From: Spirochaetaceae bacterium
GTDB taxonomy: Bacteria; Spirochaetota; Spirochaetia; Treponematales; Breznakiellaceae
Reading direction: 5' to 3'
NCBI GenBank assembly: GCA_031275595.1
Contig: JAISOO010000183.1
Coordinates: 1-12,703, forward strand
DNA length: 12,703 nt
The notes beneath the pieces were generated by a model. That model did no database searches. It was not told the DNA's origin and saw nothing but the letters and a program-made list of their open reading frames with translations. The translations under genes and the position numbers were made by a program. Shown here piece by piece: positions 1-6,594 of the stretch (position 1 is the stretch's first letter; each line of letters opens with the position of its first letter).

Positions 1-98
1 GTTTTCCCAAAACATCAGTTTTGGGAAAGGCTCCTATAATTCCAGGAAATTCGGGACAGGTCATACCGTTACCCCCGGGGGCCGCGCCGCCGCCGGTT
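1..98. other. Unassigned sequence downstream of the transporter gene
   Basis: Apart from the hairpin at 3-28, no gene can be supported. On the minus strand an ATG at 64 (complement of 62-64) opens a frame that runs through the hairpin and off the edge, with a G-rich stretch just upstream. Only 21 codons are visible and they match no family I know. Confidence 0.4.
3..28. repeat. Simple hairpin repeat, left-edge copy
   Basis: A perfect 11-bp inverted repeat, TTTCCCAAAAC (3-13) and GTTTTGGGAAA (18-28), with loop ATCA. It has the same arms as the hairpins at 1103, 1192 and 10603. It lies about 70 nt past the stop of the minus-strand transporter gene, so it could end that transcript, but no T-run follows it on the minus strand. 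Because it touches the window edge, a longer compound copy may continue to the left. Confidence 0.85.
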
Positions 99-1061
99 TT
101 ACCGCCGCCTTGGGATGAACATTTTTCCCAACAGAGCCGCCAGGATCTGCTGACAGAGCATCCCCAATATGGCAGGCAAGGCCGCGGCCTCGGGGAAAAA
201 TTCTATGGCCAGGGTCGCCGAAGCGCTGATGTTCCGCAGCCCCGAGGCAAAAAAGAGGGTGGTCTGTTTTGCCGGACTCAAGCGTCCGATACGGCCCGTC
301 AGGTGGGCGCCGATAAATCCCAGAGCGGTAAAGATCACGCAGCTTATTCCCACAAGCCAGAAAACAGGCTCCTGGGGCCGCACCTGGACCGCGATGGCGG
401 CGGTGTTTGCGGAGACCACCAGGGTAAGGCAGAGCTTTGCTGCCGGACTCACGCAGGGGGATATGATCCGGGGTATTTTCCCCCGGCTTGTTTCGTTTAA
501 TAAGACGCCGATAATCGTGGGGAATACCACCATAAAAAAGAGGGAGACCGTTATTCCGGCCATATCCAGGGTCAGGGATGTTCCCAGGAGCAGGGTTACC
601 GTACCGGGAACTACCAGGGGGGCGCAGAGGGTATCCAGCAGGATAATAGTCAGGGATAGGGCGGGATCTCCCCCATACATGGAAACCCAGATAAACCCGG
701 ATACGGCGGTGGGTATGGAAAAAAGCAAAACATACCCCGAAACAATATCCTGGCTGCCGCTCAATACGAGCCTGGATACAAGAAATACGAGTCCGGGCAT
801 AAACCCATGGGTAAAAAGAAAAAAGAGCAGCACCGGTTTAGGATCGGTTACCGCCCTGCCCAGGTCCCGGGCCCGTAATTTTATGGCCCCCGATAAGGTC
901 ATAATCCCAAACAGCCAGGGGACCCAGGGCCGCAAAATGATGAATACCCGGGGGAACAGCATACCGGCCAAAACCCCGCAGGGAATTAAAAGCGGCATTA
1001 ACCGGTCCAGGAGCTGATTTACCGCGGCAGCCGATTCCGCGAAGGTCTGGTTACGGGACAT
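99..1061 (-). CDS. BASS-family transporter (bile acid:sodium symporter-like)
   Basis: Inner-membrane protein of 320 residues with about nine or ten hydrophobic segments covering nearly its whole length, the usual size for the bile acid:Na+ symporter (BASS) superfamily. Two family signatures are visible. One is PTAVSGFIWVSMYGGDPALS at residues 117-136, matching the conserved PT-V-S-W-GG-ALSL stretch. The other is GLRN at 274-277, followed by a hydrophobic helix, the conserved G-RN block near the C-terminus. Family members move organic anions such as bile acids, pantoate or 2-keto acids with sodium; the substrate cannot be read from sequence. I chose the ATG at 1061 over an in-frame TTG at 1079, because the TTG has no ribosome binding site and the ATG has a weak AGTAAG-like one. 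The gene is divergent from the dehydrogenase at 1319, and no functional partner is adjacent on its strand. Confidence 0.85.
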   Translation of the reverse strand: MSRNQTFAESAAAVNQLLDRLMPLLIPCGVLAGMLFPRVFIILRPWVPWLFGIMTLSGAIKLRARDLGRAVTDPKPVLLFFLFTHGFMPGLVFLVSRLVLSGSQDIVSGYVLLFSIPTAVSGFIWVSMYGGDPALSLTIILLDTLCAPLVVPGTVTLLLGTSLTLDMAGITVSLFFMVVFPTIIGVLLNETSRGKIPRIISPCVSPAAKLCLTLVVSANTAAIAVQVRPQEPVFWLVGISCVIFTALGFIGAHLTGRIGRLSPAKQTTLFFASGLRNISASATLAIEFFPEAAALPAILGMLCQQILAALLGKMFIPRRR

Positions 1062-1102
1062 GGGCTTACTATAAAGCAAGATAAAAAAAATAATAAGCCC
1101 GG

Positions 1103-1141
1103 GGAGGCTTTCCCAAAACTTCAGTTTTTGGGAAAGCCTCC
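1103..1141. repeat. Simple hairpin repeat, long-stem copy
   Basis: A perfect 16-bp inverted repeat: GGAGGCTTTCCCAAAA (1103-1118), a 7-nt loop CTTCAGT, then TTTTGGGAAAGCCTCC (1126-1141). This is the longest stem of the family in the window. It lies in the divergent region, 42 nt upstream of the transporter start and 177 nt upstream of the dehydrogenase start, so it is not a terminator of either gene. Confidence 0.9.
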
Positions 1142-1145
1142 GGGT

Positions 1146-1185
1146 CGGCTTGTTTCAAAATCCGGTTGGTTTTATAATCATCCCA
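1146..1185. repeat. Degenerate inverted fragment of the compound repeat
   Basis: The stretch AAAATCCGGTTGGTTTT (about 1157-1173) closely matches AAAACCCGGTTGGTTTT at 9418-9434. That is the third hairpin of the compound element in the orientation seen at 9408-9507. Here it is isolated, its outer arms are eroded (CTTGTTTC against ATAATCATC), and it lies between a simple hairpin and a full compound copy in the opposite orientation. Confidence 0.6.
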
Positions 1186-1190
1186 GGGGC

Positions 1191-1302
1191 ATTCCCAAAA
1201 CATCAGTTTTGGGAAAACAACCTTAGATTGAGGGGGAAAAAGCGGGCTTCAGACCGCTTTTTCCAATGCCTTTCCCAAAGCCAACCGGGGTTTGGGAAAG
1301 GC
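1191..1302 (+). repeat. Compound three-hairpin repeat element, copy 1
   Basis: Three hairpins in a row. The first is TTCCCAAAAC-ATCA-GTTTTGGGAA (1192-1215). A linker with CAACCTTAGATT follows. The second is GGAAAAAGCGG / CCGCTTTTTCC (1235-1264), an 11-bp perfect stem. The third has arms GCCTTTCCCAAA / TTTGGGAAAGGC (1268-1302), a 12-bp perfect stem around GCCAACCGGGG. Order, linker and arms match 10603-10717 directly and 9408-9507 in reverse complement. The copy ends 8 nt before the GGAG ribosome binding site of the gene at 1319, so all three hairpins would lie in its 5' leader if transcription starts upstream. The middle hairpin, with A5 before and T5 after a GC stem, resembles a bidirectional intrinsic terminator. 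Confidence 0.85.
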
Positions 1303-1318
1303 TCCAATTTGGAGAGAT

Positions 1319-2140
1319 ATGAAAGATATTAAAAACAAAATCATCCTCATTACCGGCGGAGGGAGCGGTATCGGACGGCTTTTGGCCCTGGAGCTTGCGG
1401 AGCGGGGGGGGCGGGTAGTGGCCTGGGATCTGAATCAAAGGGCCCTCGGGACCCTGGAAGCCGAAGGCCGGCAGAAGGGTCTTTTTATTAAAGGTATGGT
1501 CTGCGATGTGACGGACCGGGATGCGGTTTATGCCGCCGCGGAGGTTCTGACCAGGGAATTGGCTCCCGTGGATATCCTGGTGAATAACGCGGGGATCGTT
1601 TCCGGTTCCTCTTTTTTGGAAACCCCCGATAAAAAGCTCGTCAAAACCATGGAAGTCAATGCTATGTCCCATTTTTGGACTTGTAAGGCCTTTCTTCCTT
1701 CCATGATAGCCCGGAACAGCGGACATTTGGTGACCGTATCTTCCGCCGCGGCCCTTATCGGCGTCCGGGGCCTCGCCGATTATGCGGCCAGTAAATTCGC
1801 CTCCTTTGGGTTCCACGAATCCCTGCGGATGGAACTCCGCAGTCGCAAAAGTGCGGTTAAAACCACGGTGGTTTGTCCGTTTTTTATTGATACCGGGTTA
1901 TTCCGGGGGGTAAAAACCAAATTCCCCCTGTTTTTTCCCATACTAGAAAGCGATTATACCGCCCGCCGTATCGCCCTGGCCATACTCCGGAACAAAAAGC
2001 AGCTTTTTTTGCCCTGGTTTATCCACAACATCTATTTTCTCAGGCTGCTGCCCCCGGCGGGGTTTGATTTTATGGTGAATTTTTTGGGTATAAATCATTC
2101 CATGGATAATTTTATCGGAAGGGGGGAGGAAAATGACTAA
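1319..2140 (+). CDS. Short-chain dehydrogenase, SDR16C / retinol dehydrogenase-like
   Basis: NAD(P)-dependent alcohol or ketone oxidoreductase of 273 residues. The nucleotide-binding TGGGSGIG motif is at 12-19, NNAG at 89-92, and the catalytic set is N114, S142, Y155 and K159 (YAASK). Asp37 at the end of the second strand favours NAD(H) over NADP(H); that is inference. The C-terminal half (VCPFFIDTGLF, FPILESDYTARRI, then FLGINHSMDNFIGRG) follows the pattern I know from the SDR16C group (RDH10, HSD17B11 and relatives), which oxidise retinol, sterols or other lipid alcohols. The start at ATG 1319 has GGAG 4 nt upstream; an upstream in-frame TTG at 1292 lies inside a repeat hairpin and was rejected. 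The end overlaps the next ATG by 8 nt, implying translational coupling to the aldehyde dehydrogenase and a two-step alcohol-to-acid route. The true substrate is unknown. Confidence 0.9.
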   Translation: MKDIKNKIILITGGGSGIGRLLALELAERGGRVVAWDLNQRALGTLEAEGRQKGLFIKGMVCDVTDRDAVYAAAEVLTRELAPVDILVNNAGIVSGSSFLETPDKKLVKTMEVNAMSHFWTCKAFLPSMIARNSGHLVTVSSAAALIGVRGLADYAASKFASFGFHESLRMELRSRKSAVKTTVVCPFFIDTGLFRGVKTKFPLFFPILESDYTARRIALAILRNKKQLFLPWFIHNIYFLRLLPPAGFDFMVNFLGINHSMDNFIGRGEEND

Positions 2141-3662
2141 TATTGGAGAAAAGGTTCCGGGAGGAAAGGGCCTCCAAAACACGGCGCGGGCGGCGGAAAA
2201 AATACAGGCCGCCCGGAAGGCGCAAGGCTTATGGGCGGCCCTTCCCTATAGGGAACGGGCCCGGCGGCTCAAAAGGGCTGCCGGATACCTGGGGGATCAT
2301 TTTGATGAACTGACGGAACTGATCCACCGGGAAAACGGCAAAGTAAAAATCGATGCCCTGGCAGCGGAGGTACTCCCCGCGGTGATGGCCCTTTCCTATT
2401 ACATCAAGGAGGGGAAAAAATTTCTGGCTCCCCGGGCCCTGCGGGGGGGAAACCTCCTCATGTTCAACAAAAAAAGCCGGATGATCTATAAACCCTACGG
2501 GGTAGTGGGGATCATCTCCCCCTGGAATTATCCCTTTGCCATCCCCTTTTCCGAGGTGGTCATGGCCCTGCTCGCGGGAAACGCCGTGATCCTCAAGGTC
2601 GCTTCGGACACCCCGGGGGTCGGCCGGGCGCTGGAGGCGGTATTTACCGCCGCGGATTTACCGGATGACCTTTTCTCGTATATAGAAATGCCCGGAAAAG
2701 AAGCCGGCCCGGCTTTTATCACCGGCGGGGTGGACAAACTTTTTTTTACCGGATCTACCGCGGTGGGCCGGGAGCTTTTGGCCCTGTCCGCCCCCCGGCT
2801 TCTTCCCCTGGTACTGGAACTGGGAGGCGCCGACGCCGCCATAATCTGCGACGACGCGGATCTGGACCGGGCCGCCGCGGGCATCCTCTGGTCGGGTTTT
2901 TCCAACGCGGGTCAGTCCTGCGGGGGGGCCCAGCGCATCCTGGTCTGCCGGCCGGTTTATGAGGCTTTTCTGAAAAAACTCTGCGGCCTGGTGGAAAAAC
3001 TCAGGGTGGGGAAAGAGGGCGATATGGGGCCCATGACCACCCTCAGGCAGAAACAGGCGGTACAAAAGCAGGTTGAAGCCTGTGTCGCCGATGGAGCCCG
3101 GATAGCGGCCCAAAGTCCCGGAGGCAGCTTCCAGGACGAAAGCCTCTTTGCCCCGGCCCTGGTGCTTACCGGGGTACATGAAACCATGCCGGTGATGAGG
3201 GAGGAGATCTTCGGCCCCGTCGTCGCGGTGGTGCCCGTGGAGGACGACGGCGAGGCCCTGCGGATTGCCAACAGCTCATCCTATGGGCTTACCGGTTCGG
3301 TCTGGTCCCGCGATCATCGCCGGGCGAAAAAGCTGGCCGCCGGGATCAACGCCGGGGCGGTGATGATAAACGATCACCTCATGTCCCATGGCTTGGCGGA
3401 AACCCCCTGGGGGGGCTTTGGCGATTCCGGCCTGGGTAAAACCCACGGCGAAGCGGGCTTTCGGGAGATGTTGAAAGCCCAGGTTGTGGTGGACGATCTG
3501 CTCCCGGGAATAAAACGGAACCTCTGGTGGCAGCCTTATTCGGAGCAGACCTATCAGGGTATCCGGGCCATTACGGAGTTATTGGCGGGAACCACCCTGG
3601 GCAGGCGGCTCAAAGCCCTTCCCCGGGTTATGAAGATCGTTTTCCGTTACTGGGAAAAGTGA
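2133..3662 (+). CDS. Aldehyde dehydrogenase family protein
   Basis: NAD(P)+-dependent oxidation of an aldehyde to a carboxylate, 509 residues, normal family length. The catalytic set is complete: Asn132 in SPWNYP, Glu229 in LELGG, and nucleophile Cys263 in NAGQSCGG. The spacings, 97 and 34 residues, are close to family values. FTGSTAVG and EEIFGPVVAV are the usual cofactor and structural motifs. The last 50 residues (from WWQPYS) are a basic, partly hydrophobic tail of the type seen in membrane-associated long-chain or aromatic aldehyde dehydrogenases. The start codon is preceded by GGGGGGAGGA and overlaps the end of the dehydrogenase gene, so the pair is probably one transcript. The likely role is to remove the aldehyde made by the SDR. 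The 3' end overlaps the convergent DRTGG gene by 16 nt. Exact substrate unknown. Confidence 0.93.
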   Translation: MTNIGEKVPGGKGLQNTARAAEKIQAARKAQGLWAALPYRERARRLKRAAGYLGDHFDELTELIHRENGKVKIDALAAEVLPAVMALSYYIKEGKKFLAPRALRGGNLLMFNKKSRMIYKPYGVVGIISPWNYPFAIPFSEVVMALLAGNAVILKVASDTPGVGRALEAVFTAADLPDDLFSYIEMPGKEAGPAFITGGVDKLFFTGSTAVGRELLALSAPRLLPLVLELGGADAAIICDDADLDRAAAGILWSGFSNAGQSCGGAQRILVCRPVYEAFLKKLCGLVEKLRVGKEGDMGPMTTLRQKQAVQKQVEACVADGARIAAQSPGGSFQDESLFAPALVLTGVHETMPVMREEIFGPVVAVVPVEDDGEALRIANSSSYGLTGSVWSRDHRRAKKLAAGINAGAVMINDHLMSHGLAETPWGGFGDSGLGKTHGEAGFREMLKAQVVVDDLLPGIKRNLWWQPYSEQTYQGIRAITELLAGTTLGRRLKALPRVMKIVFRYWEK

Positions 3663-4006
3663 GGGGGTTCTCCGGCCCGGTATAAAAGATCGTAAAGCTC
3701 CCCGGAGAGGGTGAACTGGTTTTTCCCGGCCCGGAGCAGGGCAATATGGTGATCCCGCGCGGCGTCCTCCATGTCCTGGGGAATAGGCCGGGAATTACAG
3801 ATAATAATAACCGGGATATGTTTAAGGACTGCCGCGGCCACGGTATTTTTATGGGCCTGAATCGTCAAAAGGGCGTCCCCTTCCGTCGCGTGGGCCAGCA
3901 CGTCCGAAAGCAGATCCGACGTATAGGCCCCCCGGAGGTTTACATCCTCAAAATCGTCCTGGATTATTTCGGCCCCGATACGGGCCGCGGTTTCCCGAAT
4001 CGTCAT
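3647..4006 (-). CDS. Stand-alone DRTGG-domain protein
   Basis: Small soluble protein of 119 residues. The block GAYTSDLLSDVLAHATEGDA and the following LTIQAHKNTVAAAVLKHIP match what I know of single-domain DRTGG proteins of anaerobes, in which GAY-SDLLSDVM and LTLQTH-N--AVA are typical. Such proteins are often found near hydrogenase or phosphotransacetylase genes and are thought to sense a ligand; their biochemistry is not settled. The start at ATG 4006 has GGAAAG just upstream. It lies 98 nt downstream of the acyl-CoA synthetase on the same strand. It could be the last gene of that operon, but it also has a candidate promoter of its own at 4051-4080. It ends inside the convergent aldehyde dehydrogenase gene. 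Confidence 0.8.
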   Translation of the reverse strand: MTIRETAARIGAEIIQDDFEDVNLRGAYTSDLLSDVLAHATEGDALLTIQAHKNTVAAAVLKHIPVIIICNSRPIPQDMEDAARDHHIALLRAGKNQFTLSGELYDLLYRAGEPPHFSQ

Positions 4007-4050
4007 CGCTTTCCGGGGGGGGCGCGGGTGTTTTTTATACGCATATATAA

Positions 4051-4080
4051 AACATAGGGGGTTCCCGCCGTGAGCGTCAA
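4051..4080 (-). promoter_or_regulatory. Candidate sigma-70-type promoter for the DRTGG gene
   Basis: On the minus strand TTGACG (complement of 4075-4080) and TATGTT (complement of 4051-4056) are separated by 18 nt. An AT-rich stretch follows before the start codon at 4006. A short hairpin, CCTGGC / GCCGGG (4088-4102), lies just past the acyl-CoA synthetase stop and could separate the two transcripts. The -10 match is weak, so this is only a candidate. Confidence 0.35.
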
Positions 4081-4104
4081 CACCGCACCTGGCTTTGCCG
4101 GGGG

Positions 4105-5823
4105 CTAAAGGGCCGGCTGCTCAATAACAGAACCGTCTTCCTCCCGAATCTGGACCCGGCGGATCTTGCCGCTGATGGTTTTGGGGAGTTCGGCAGCAAA
4201 TTCCACGATCCGGGGATATTTATAGGGGGCGGTGGTTTTTTTTACATGGTTCTGGAGTTCCAGTTTCAGTTCCTCCGAAGGTATCCACCCTTTGGCAAGT
4301 ACCACCGTGGCCTTGACTACCGTTCCCCGGTCAGGATCGGGAACCCCGGTCACGGCGCATTCCAGGACCGACGGGTGTTCCAAAAGGGCGCTTTCCACTT
4401 CAAAGGGGCCGATACGGTAACCGGAACTTTTGATCACGTCATCCGCCCGGCCCACAAACCAGTAATAACCGTCCTCGTCCCGCCAAGCCATATCCCCGGT
4501 ATAATAAATGTCATCATGCCAGACGCTGGCGGTCAGGGCCTCATCCCGGTAATACCCGCCGAACATCCCCGGGGGCTTCCGTATCCCGGTACGAACCACG
4601 ATCTCTCCTTCCTCCCCCATATCACAGGAGGAGCCGTCATCCCGGATCAGGTCGATATCATAACCCGGAGAGGGCTTTCCCATGGAGCCCGGCTTCGGTT
4701 CCAGCCAGGGATACGTGGCCATAGTCACGGTGAGTTCCGTCTGACCGTAGGCTTCTTTCAGCCGGAGCCCGGTAGCGCTTAAAAACTGTTCGTATATTTC
4801 CGGATTCAGGGGTTCCCCCGCCACGGAACAGTATTTGAGGGCGGAAAAATCATAACGGGAAAGATCCTCTTTGATAAAAAAACGGTAAATGGTAGGGGGA
4901 GCGCAGAAGGTGGTAACCCGGTATTTGCTGATTGTTTCCAGCATGGCCGCGGGGATAAACCGGTCGTAATCGTAGACAAAAATCGTCGTACCGCAGAGCC
5001 ATTGGCCGTAGAACTTTCCCCAGGCGGCCTTGGCCCAGCCGGTATCCGCCACGGTCAGGTGGAGCCCGCCATCCTGGCCGCGGAGCCAGAATTTGGCAGT
5101 CAGGATATGCCCCAAGGGGTAGGCAAAATCATGGCGGACCATCTTGGGCATTCCCGTGGTACCGGAGGTAAAATAAAGAAGCATCATATCGCTGTTGGTA
5201 TTGATCCCCGGAAGCCGGGGAAAATCCGGGGACGCTTTGGATAAAAGGGCGTTAAAATCCGCCCAGGGCAAGCCTTTCCCTTGGAGCTCACGCTCCGGGG
5301 GGGTATGAACGGAACGGACAAAGGCCTTATACCGCAGGATGTTATGGCCCTCCTCCCGGAGTTTTGCCTCCGCCTCATCCACCTTGCGCAAAACCTGTTC
5401 ATCATCCACACAGAGGATCCCCGCCGCATCCGCCGCCTTACAACGGTACACGATATCTTTGGTGGTAAGCAGGTGGGTGGCGGGGATAGCCACCGCCCCG
5501 ATCTTATGGAGGGCCAGGAGGACCGGCCAATATTGCCAGCGGCGTTTGAGGATCACCAGGATAGGATCCCCCTTGCCTATCCCCGCGGAACAAAACACGT
5601 TGGCCGCCTGGTCGGAGAGGCGTTTTATGTCGGCGTAGGTAAACACCGCCTCCGCTCCCTTCTCGTCGCACCACACCAGGGCCCGTTCCCGGGGCTTTTC
5701 CTCGGCCAGCACGTCCGCCACGTCATAGGCGAAATTAAAATTCTCAGGGATCGTCAGGGCAAAATGGCTTATAAAATCTTCATAGGATTCAAATTCCGCC
5801 TGCGGCAAAAAACGTTCAAGCAT
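4105..5823 (-). CDS. AMP-forming acyl-CoA synthetase (acetyl/medium-chain type)
   Basis: Adenylate-forming enzyme of 572 residues that activates a carboxylic acid with ATP and joins it to CoA. All core motifs are present: YFTSGTTGMPK at 217-227 (phosphate-binding loop), YGQTE at 359-363, YTGD at 441-444, the hinge region GRADDVIKSSGYRIGPFEVE at 458-477, and the catalytic lysine of the C-terminal domain, Lys553 in ISGKIRR. Layout and length fit the acetyl-CoA synthetase-like / medium-chain branch; the acid used cannot be read off. The start at ATG 5823 has AGGAG 7 nt upstream. It lies 88 nt downstream of the XRE-cupin gene on the same strand, with a hairpin repeat between them. This regulator-plus-synthetase pairing is, from general knowledge, common in anaerobes and suggests control by the acid or its CoA ester. 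Confidence 0.93.
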   Translation of the reverse strand: MLERFLPQAEFESYEDFISHFALTIPENFNFAYDVADVLAEEKPRERALVWCDEKGAEAVFTYADIKRLSDQAANVFCSAGIGKGDPILVILKRRWQYWPVLLALHKIGAVAIPATHLLTTKDIVYRCKAADAAGILCVDDEQVLRKVDEAEAKLREEGHNILRYKAFVRSVHTPPERELQGKGLPWADFNALLSKASPDFPRLPGINTNSDMMLLYFTSGTTGMPKMVRHDFAYPLGHILTAKFWLRGQDGGLHLTVADTGWAKAAWGKFYGQWLCGTTIFVYDYDRFIPAAMLETISKYRVTTFCAPPTIYRFFIKEDLSRYDFSALKYCSVAGEPLNPEIYEQFLSATGLRLKEAYGQTELTVTMATYPWLEPKPGSMGKPSPGYDIDLIRDDGSSCDMGEEGEIVVRTGIRKPPGMFGGYYRDEALTASVWHDDIYYTGDMAWRDEDGYYWFVGRADDVIKSSGYRIGPFEVESALLEHPSVLECAVTGVPDPDRGTVVKATVVLAKGWIPSEELKLELQNHVKKTTAPYKYPRIVEFAAELPKTISGKIRRVQIREEDGSVIEQPAL

Positions 5824-5875
5824 ATCTATACTCCTGCGGTAAAATTACCAAAAGCGGTTTTTTATTCCGGCTGAG

Positions 5876-5907
5876 CTTGTTCCAAAAACCGAAGTTTTGG
5901 AACAGCC
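5876..5907. repeat. Simple hairpin repeat, variant copy inside the operon
   Basis: TGTTCCAAAA (5878-5887) pairs with TTTTGGAACA (5895-5904) over 10 bp around ACCGAAG. The loop sequence and AAAA/TTTT core match the simple unit, but the CCC/GGG triplets are reduced to CC/GG, with compensating changes in both arms. It lies 5 nt past the XRE-cupin stop and 53 nt before the synthetase start, so it may attenuate or stabilise the mRNA between the two. Confidence 0.75.
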
Positions 5908-5911
5908 TCGG

Positions 5912-6466
5912 TTACAATACCATGGCCAAAAAGCGGGCCCGTTTTCCTCCCAGGGCTTTCATGCCGTGGGGCTCATTGGAATCGTAATATATACAATCCC
6001 CGGGACCCAATTCCGATTCATGTCCCCCTACGGAGATTAACAAACGACCCTCCAGGACGTAGTTAAATTCCTGACCCGGGTGGGTATTGAGGCTGAGGGG
6101 TTTGGTTTCCGTATCGGGATTTACCTCCACCAAAAAGGGTTCGCCCTTTTTACGGTGAAAATTGTAGGCTAAATTCCAATAGGTATACATAGGCCGGCGG
6201 CTCACCGCCGGGGCGTTACCGGAACGGGTAATACAATAGGTTTTAAGCCGGGAGGGCTCCCCGCTGATCAGTTCGGTCAAATCCACCTTGAACCGGGCCG
6301 CAATTTCCACCAGGACCCCAATGGGAAAATCCTCTTCCCCCGCTTCCCAGCGTCCGTACTCCACGGGATTAAAGGACAATTCCTGGGCCAGGGTTTCCAC
6401 GGAAATTTCCTCAATTTCCCGCAGAACCCGCACCCGGGCGGCAATTTCACGAACCTCGTCAGACAT
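5912..6466 (-). CDS. XRE-family regulator with C-terminal cupin sensor domain
   Basis: Transcription factor of 184 residues. An XRE/Cro helix-turn-helix spans about 10-68 (LREIEEISVETLAQELSFNP, then YGRWEAGEE). A cupin-2 barrel covers about 112-183, with NTHPGQEFNYVLEG (127-140) and the GPGDCIYYDSNEPHGM block (154-169) carrying the family's usual histidine and acidic positions. Such proteins bind a small ligand in the cupin and act on nearby promoters. The start at ATG 6466 is chosen because GGGGAGGAG sits 2 nt upstream; the frame extends to a TTG at 6514 that has no such site. It is the first gene of the likely operon with the acyl-CoA synthetase and is divergent from the ankyrin gene. Confidence 0.9.
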   Translation of the reverse strand: MSDEVREIAARVRVLREIEEISVETLAQELSFNPVEYGRWEAGEEDFPIGVLVEIAARFKVDLTELISGEPSRLKTYCITRSGNAPAVSRRPMYTYWNLAYNFHRKKGEPFLVEVNPDTETKPLSLNTHPGQEFNYVLEGRLLISVGGHESELGPGDCIYYDSNEPHGMKALGGKRARFLAMVL

Positions 6467-6484
6467 AGCTCCTCCCCTGTCCTT

Positions 6485-6514
6485 ATTTGTAATGATTTTT
6501 AGGAAAAAGCGCAA
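6485..6514 (-). promoter_or_regulatory. Weak candidate promoter for the XRE-cupin operon
   Basis: On the minus strand TTGCGC and TACAAA are separated by 17 nt in an A/T-rich leader just upstream of the regulator's ribosome binding site. Both hexamers match the consensus only partly. If real, an autoregulatory operator for the XRE-cupin protein should be nearby, but I see no clear inverted repeat that fits one. Confidence 0.25.
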
Positions 6515-6567
6515 GTCATCGTATCTTTTTTTGAGTTTTTCTTTTTTCTTATCCCCATGATTCCGAG

Positions 6568-6594
6568 AATAATAATAATGAAATTATTATTATT
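6568..6594 (+). promoter_or_regulatory. AT-only hairpin enclosing the ankyrin-gene start codon
   Basis: AATAATAATAAT (6568-6579) pairs perfectly with ATTATTATTATT (6583-6594) around a GAA loop. The ATG at 6578-6580 straddles stem and loop, and four consecutive TTA leucine codons form much of the 3' arm. In RNA this would be a weak, temperature-sensitive structure over the initiation site. It could instead be a trinucleotide-slippage product. Confidence 0.5.

Noticed and set aside
21..500. Plus-strand open frames at 21-500 and 169-1017 opposite the transporter gene
   Set aside because: They lie antisense to a well-supported BASS transporter with clear family motifs, start within repeat sequence or without a ribosome binding site, and show no protein-like features.
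1292..1318. Upstream TTG start for the SDR gene
   Set aside because: It lies in the third repeat hairpin and has no ribosome binding site. ATG 1319 has GGAG and begins just before the first strand of the Rossmann fold.
6557..6577. Upstream ATG of the ankyrin gene
   Set aside because: Its upstream sequence is a pyrimidine tract without a ribosome binding site, and the predicted fold begins at ATG 6578. It cannot be fully excluded.
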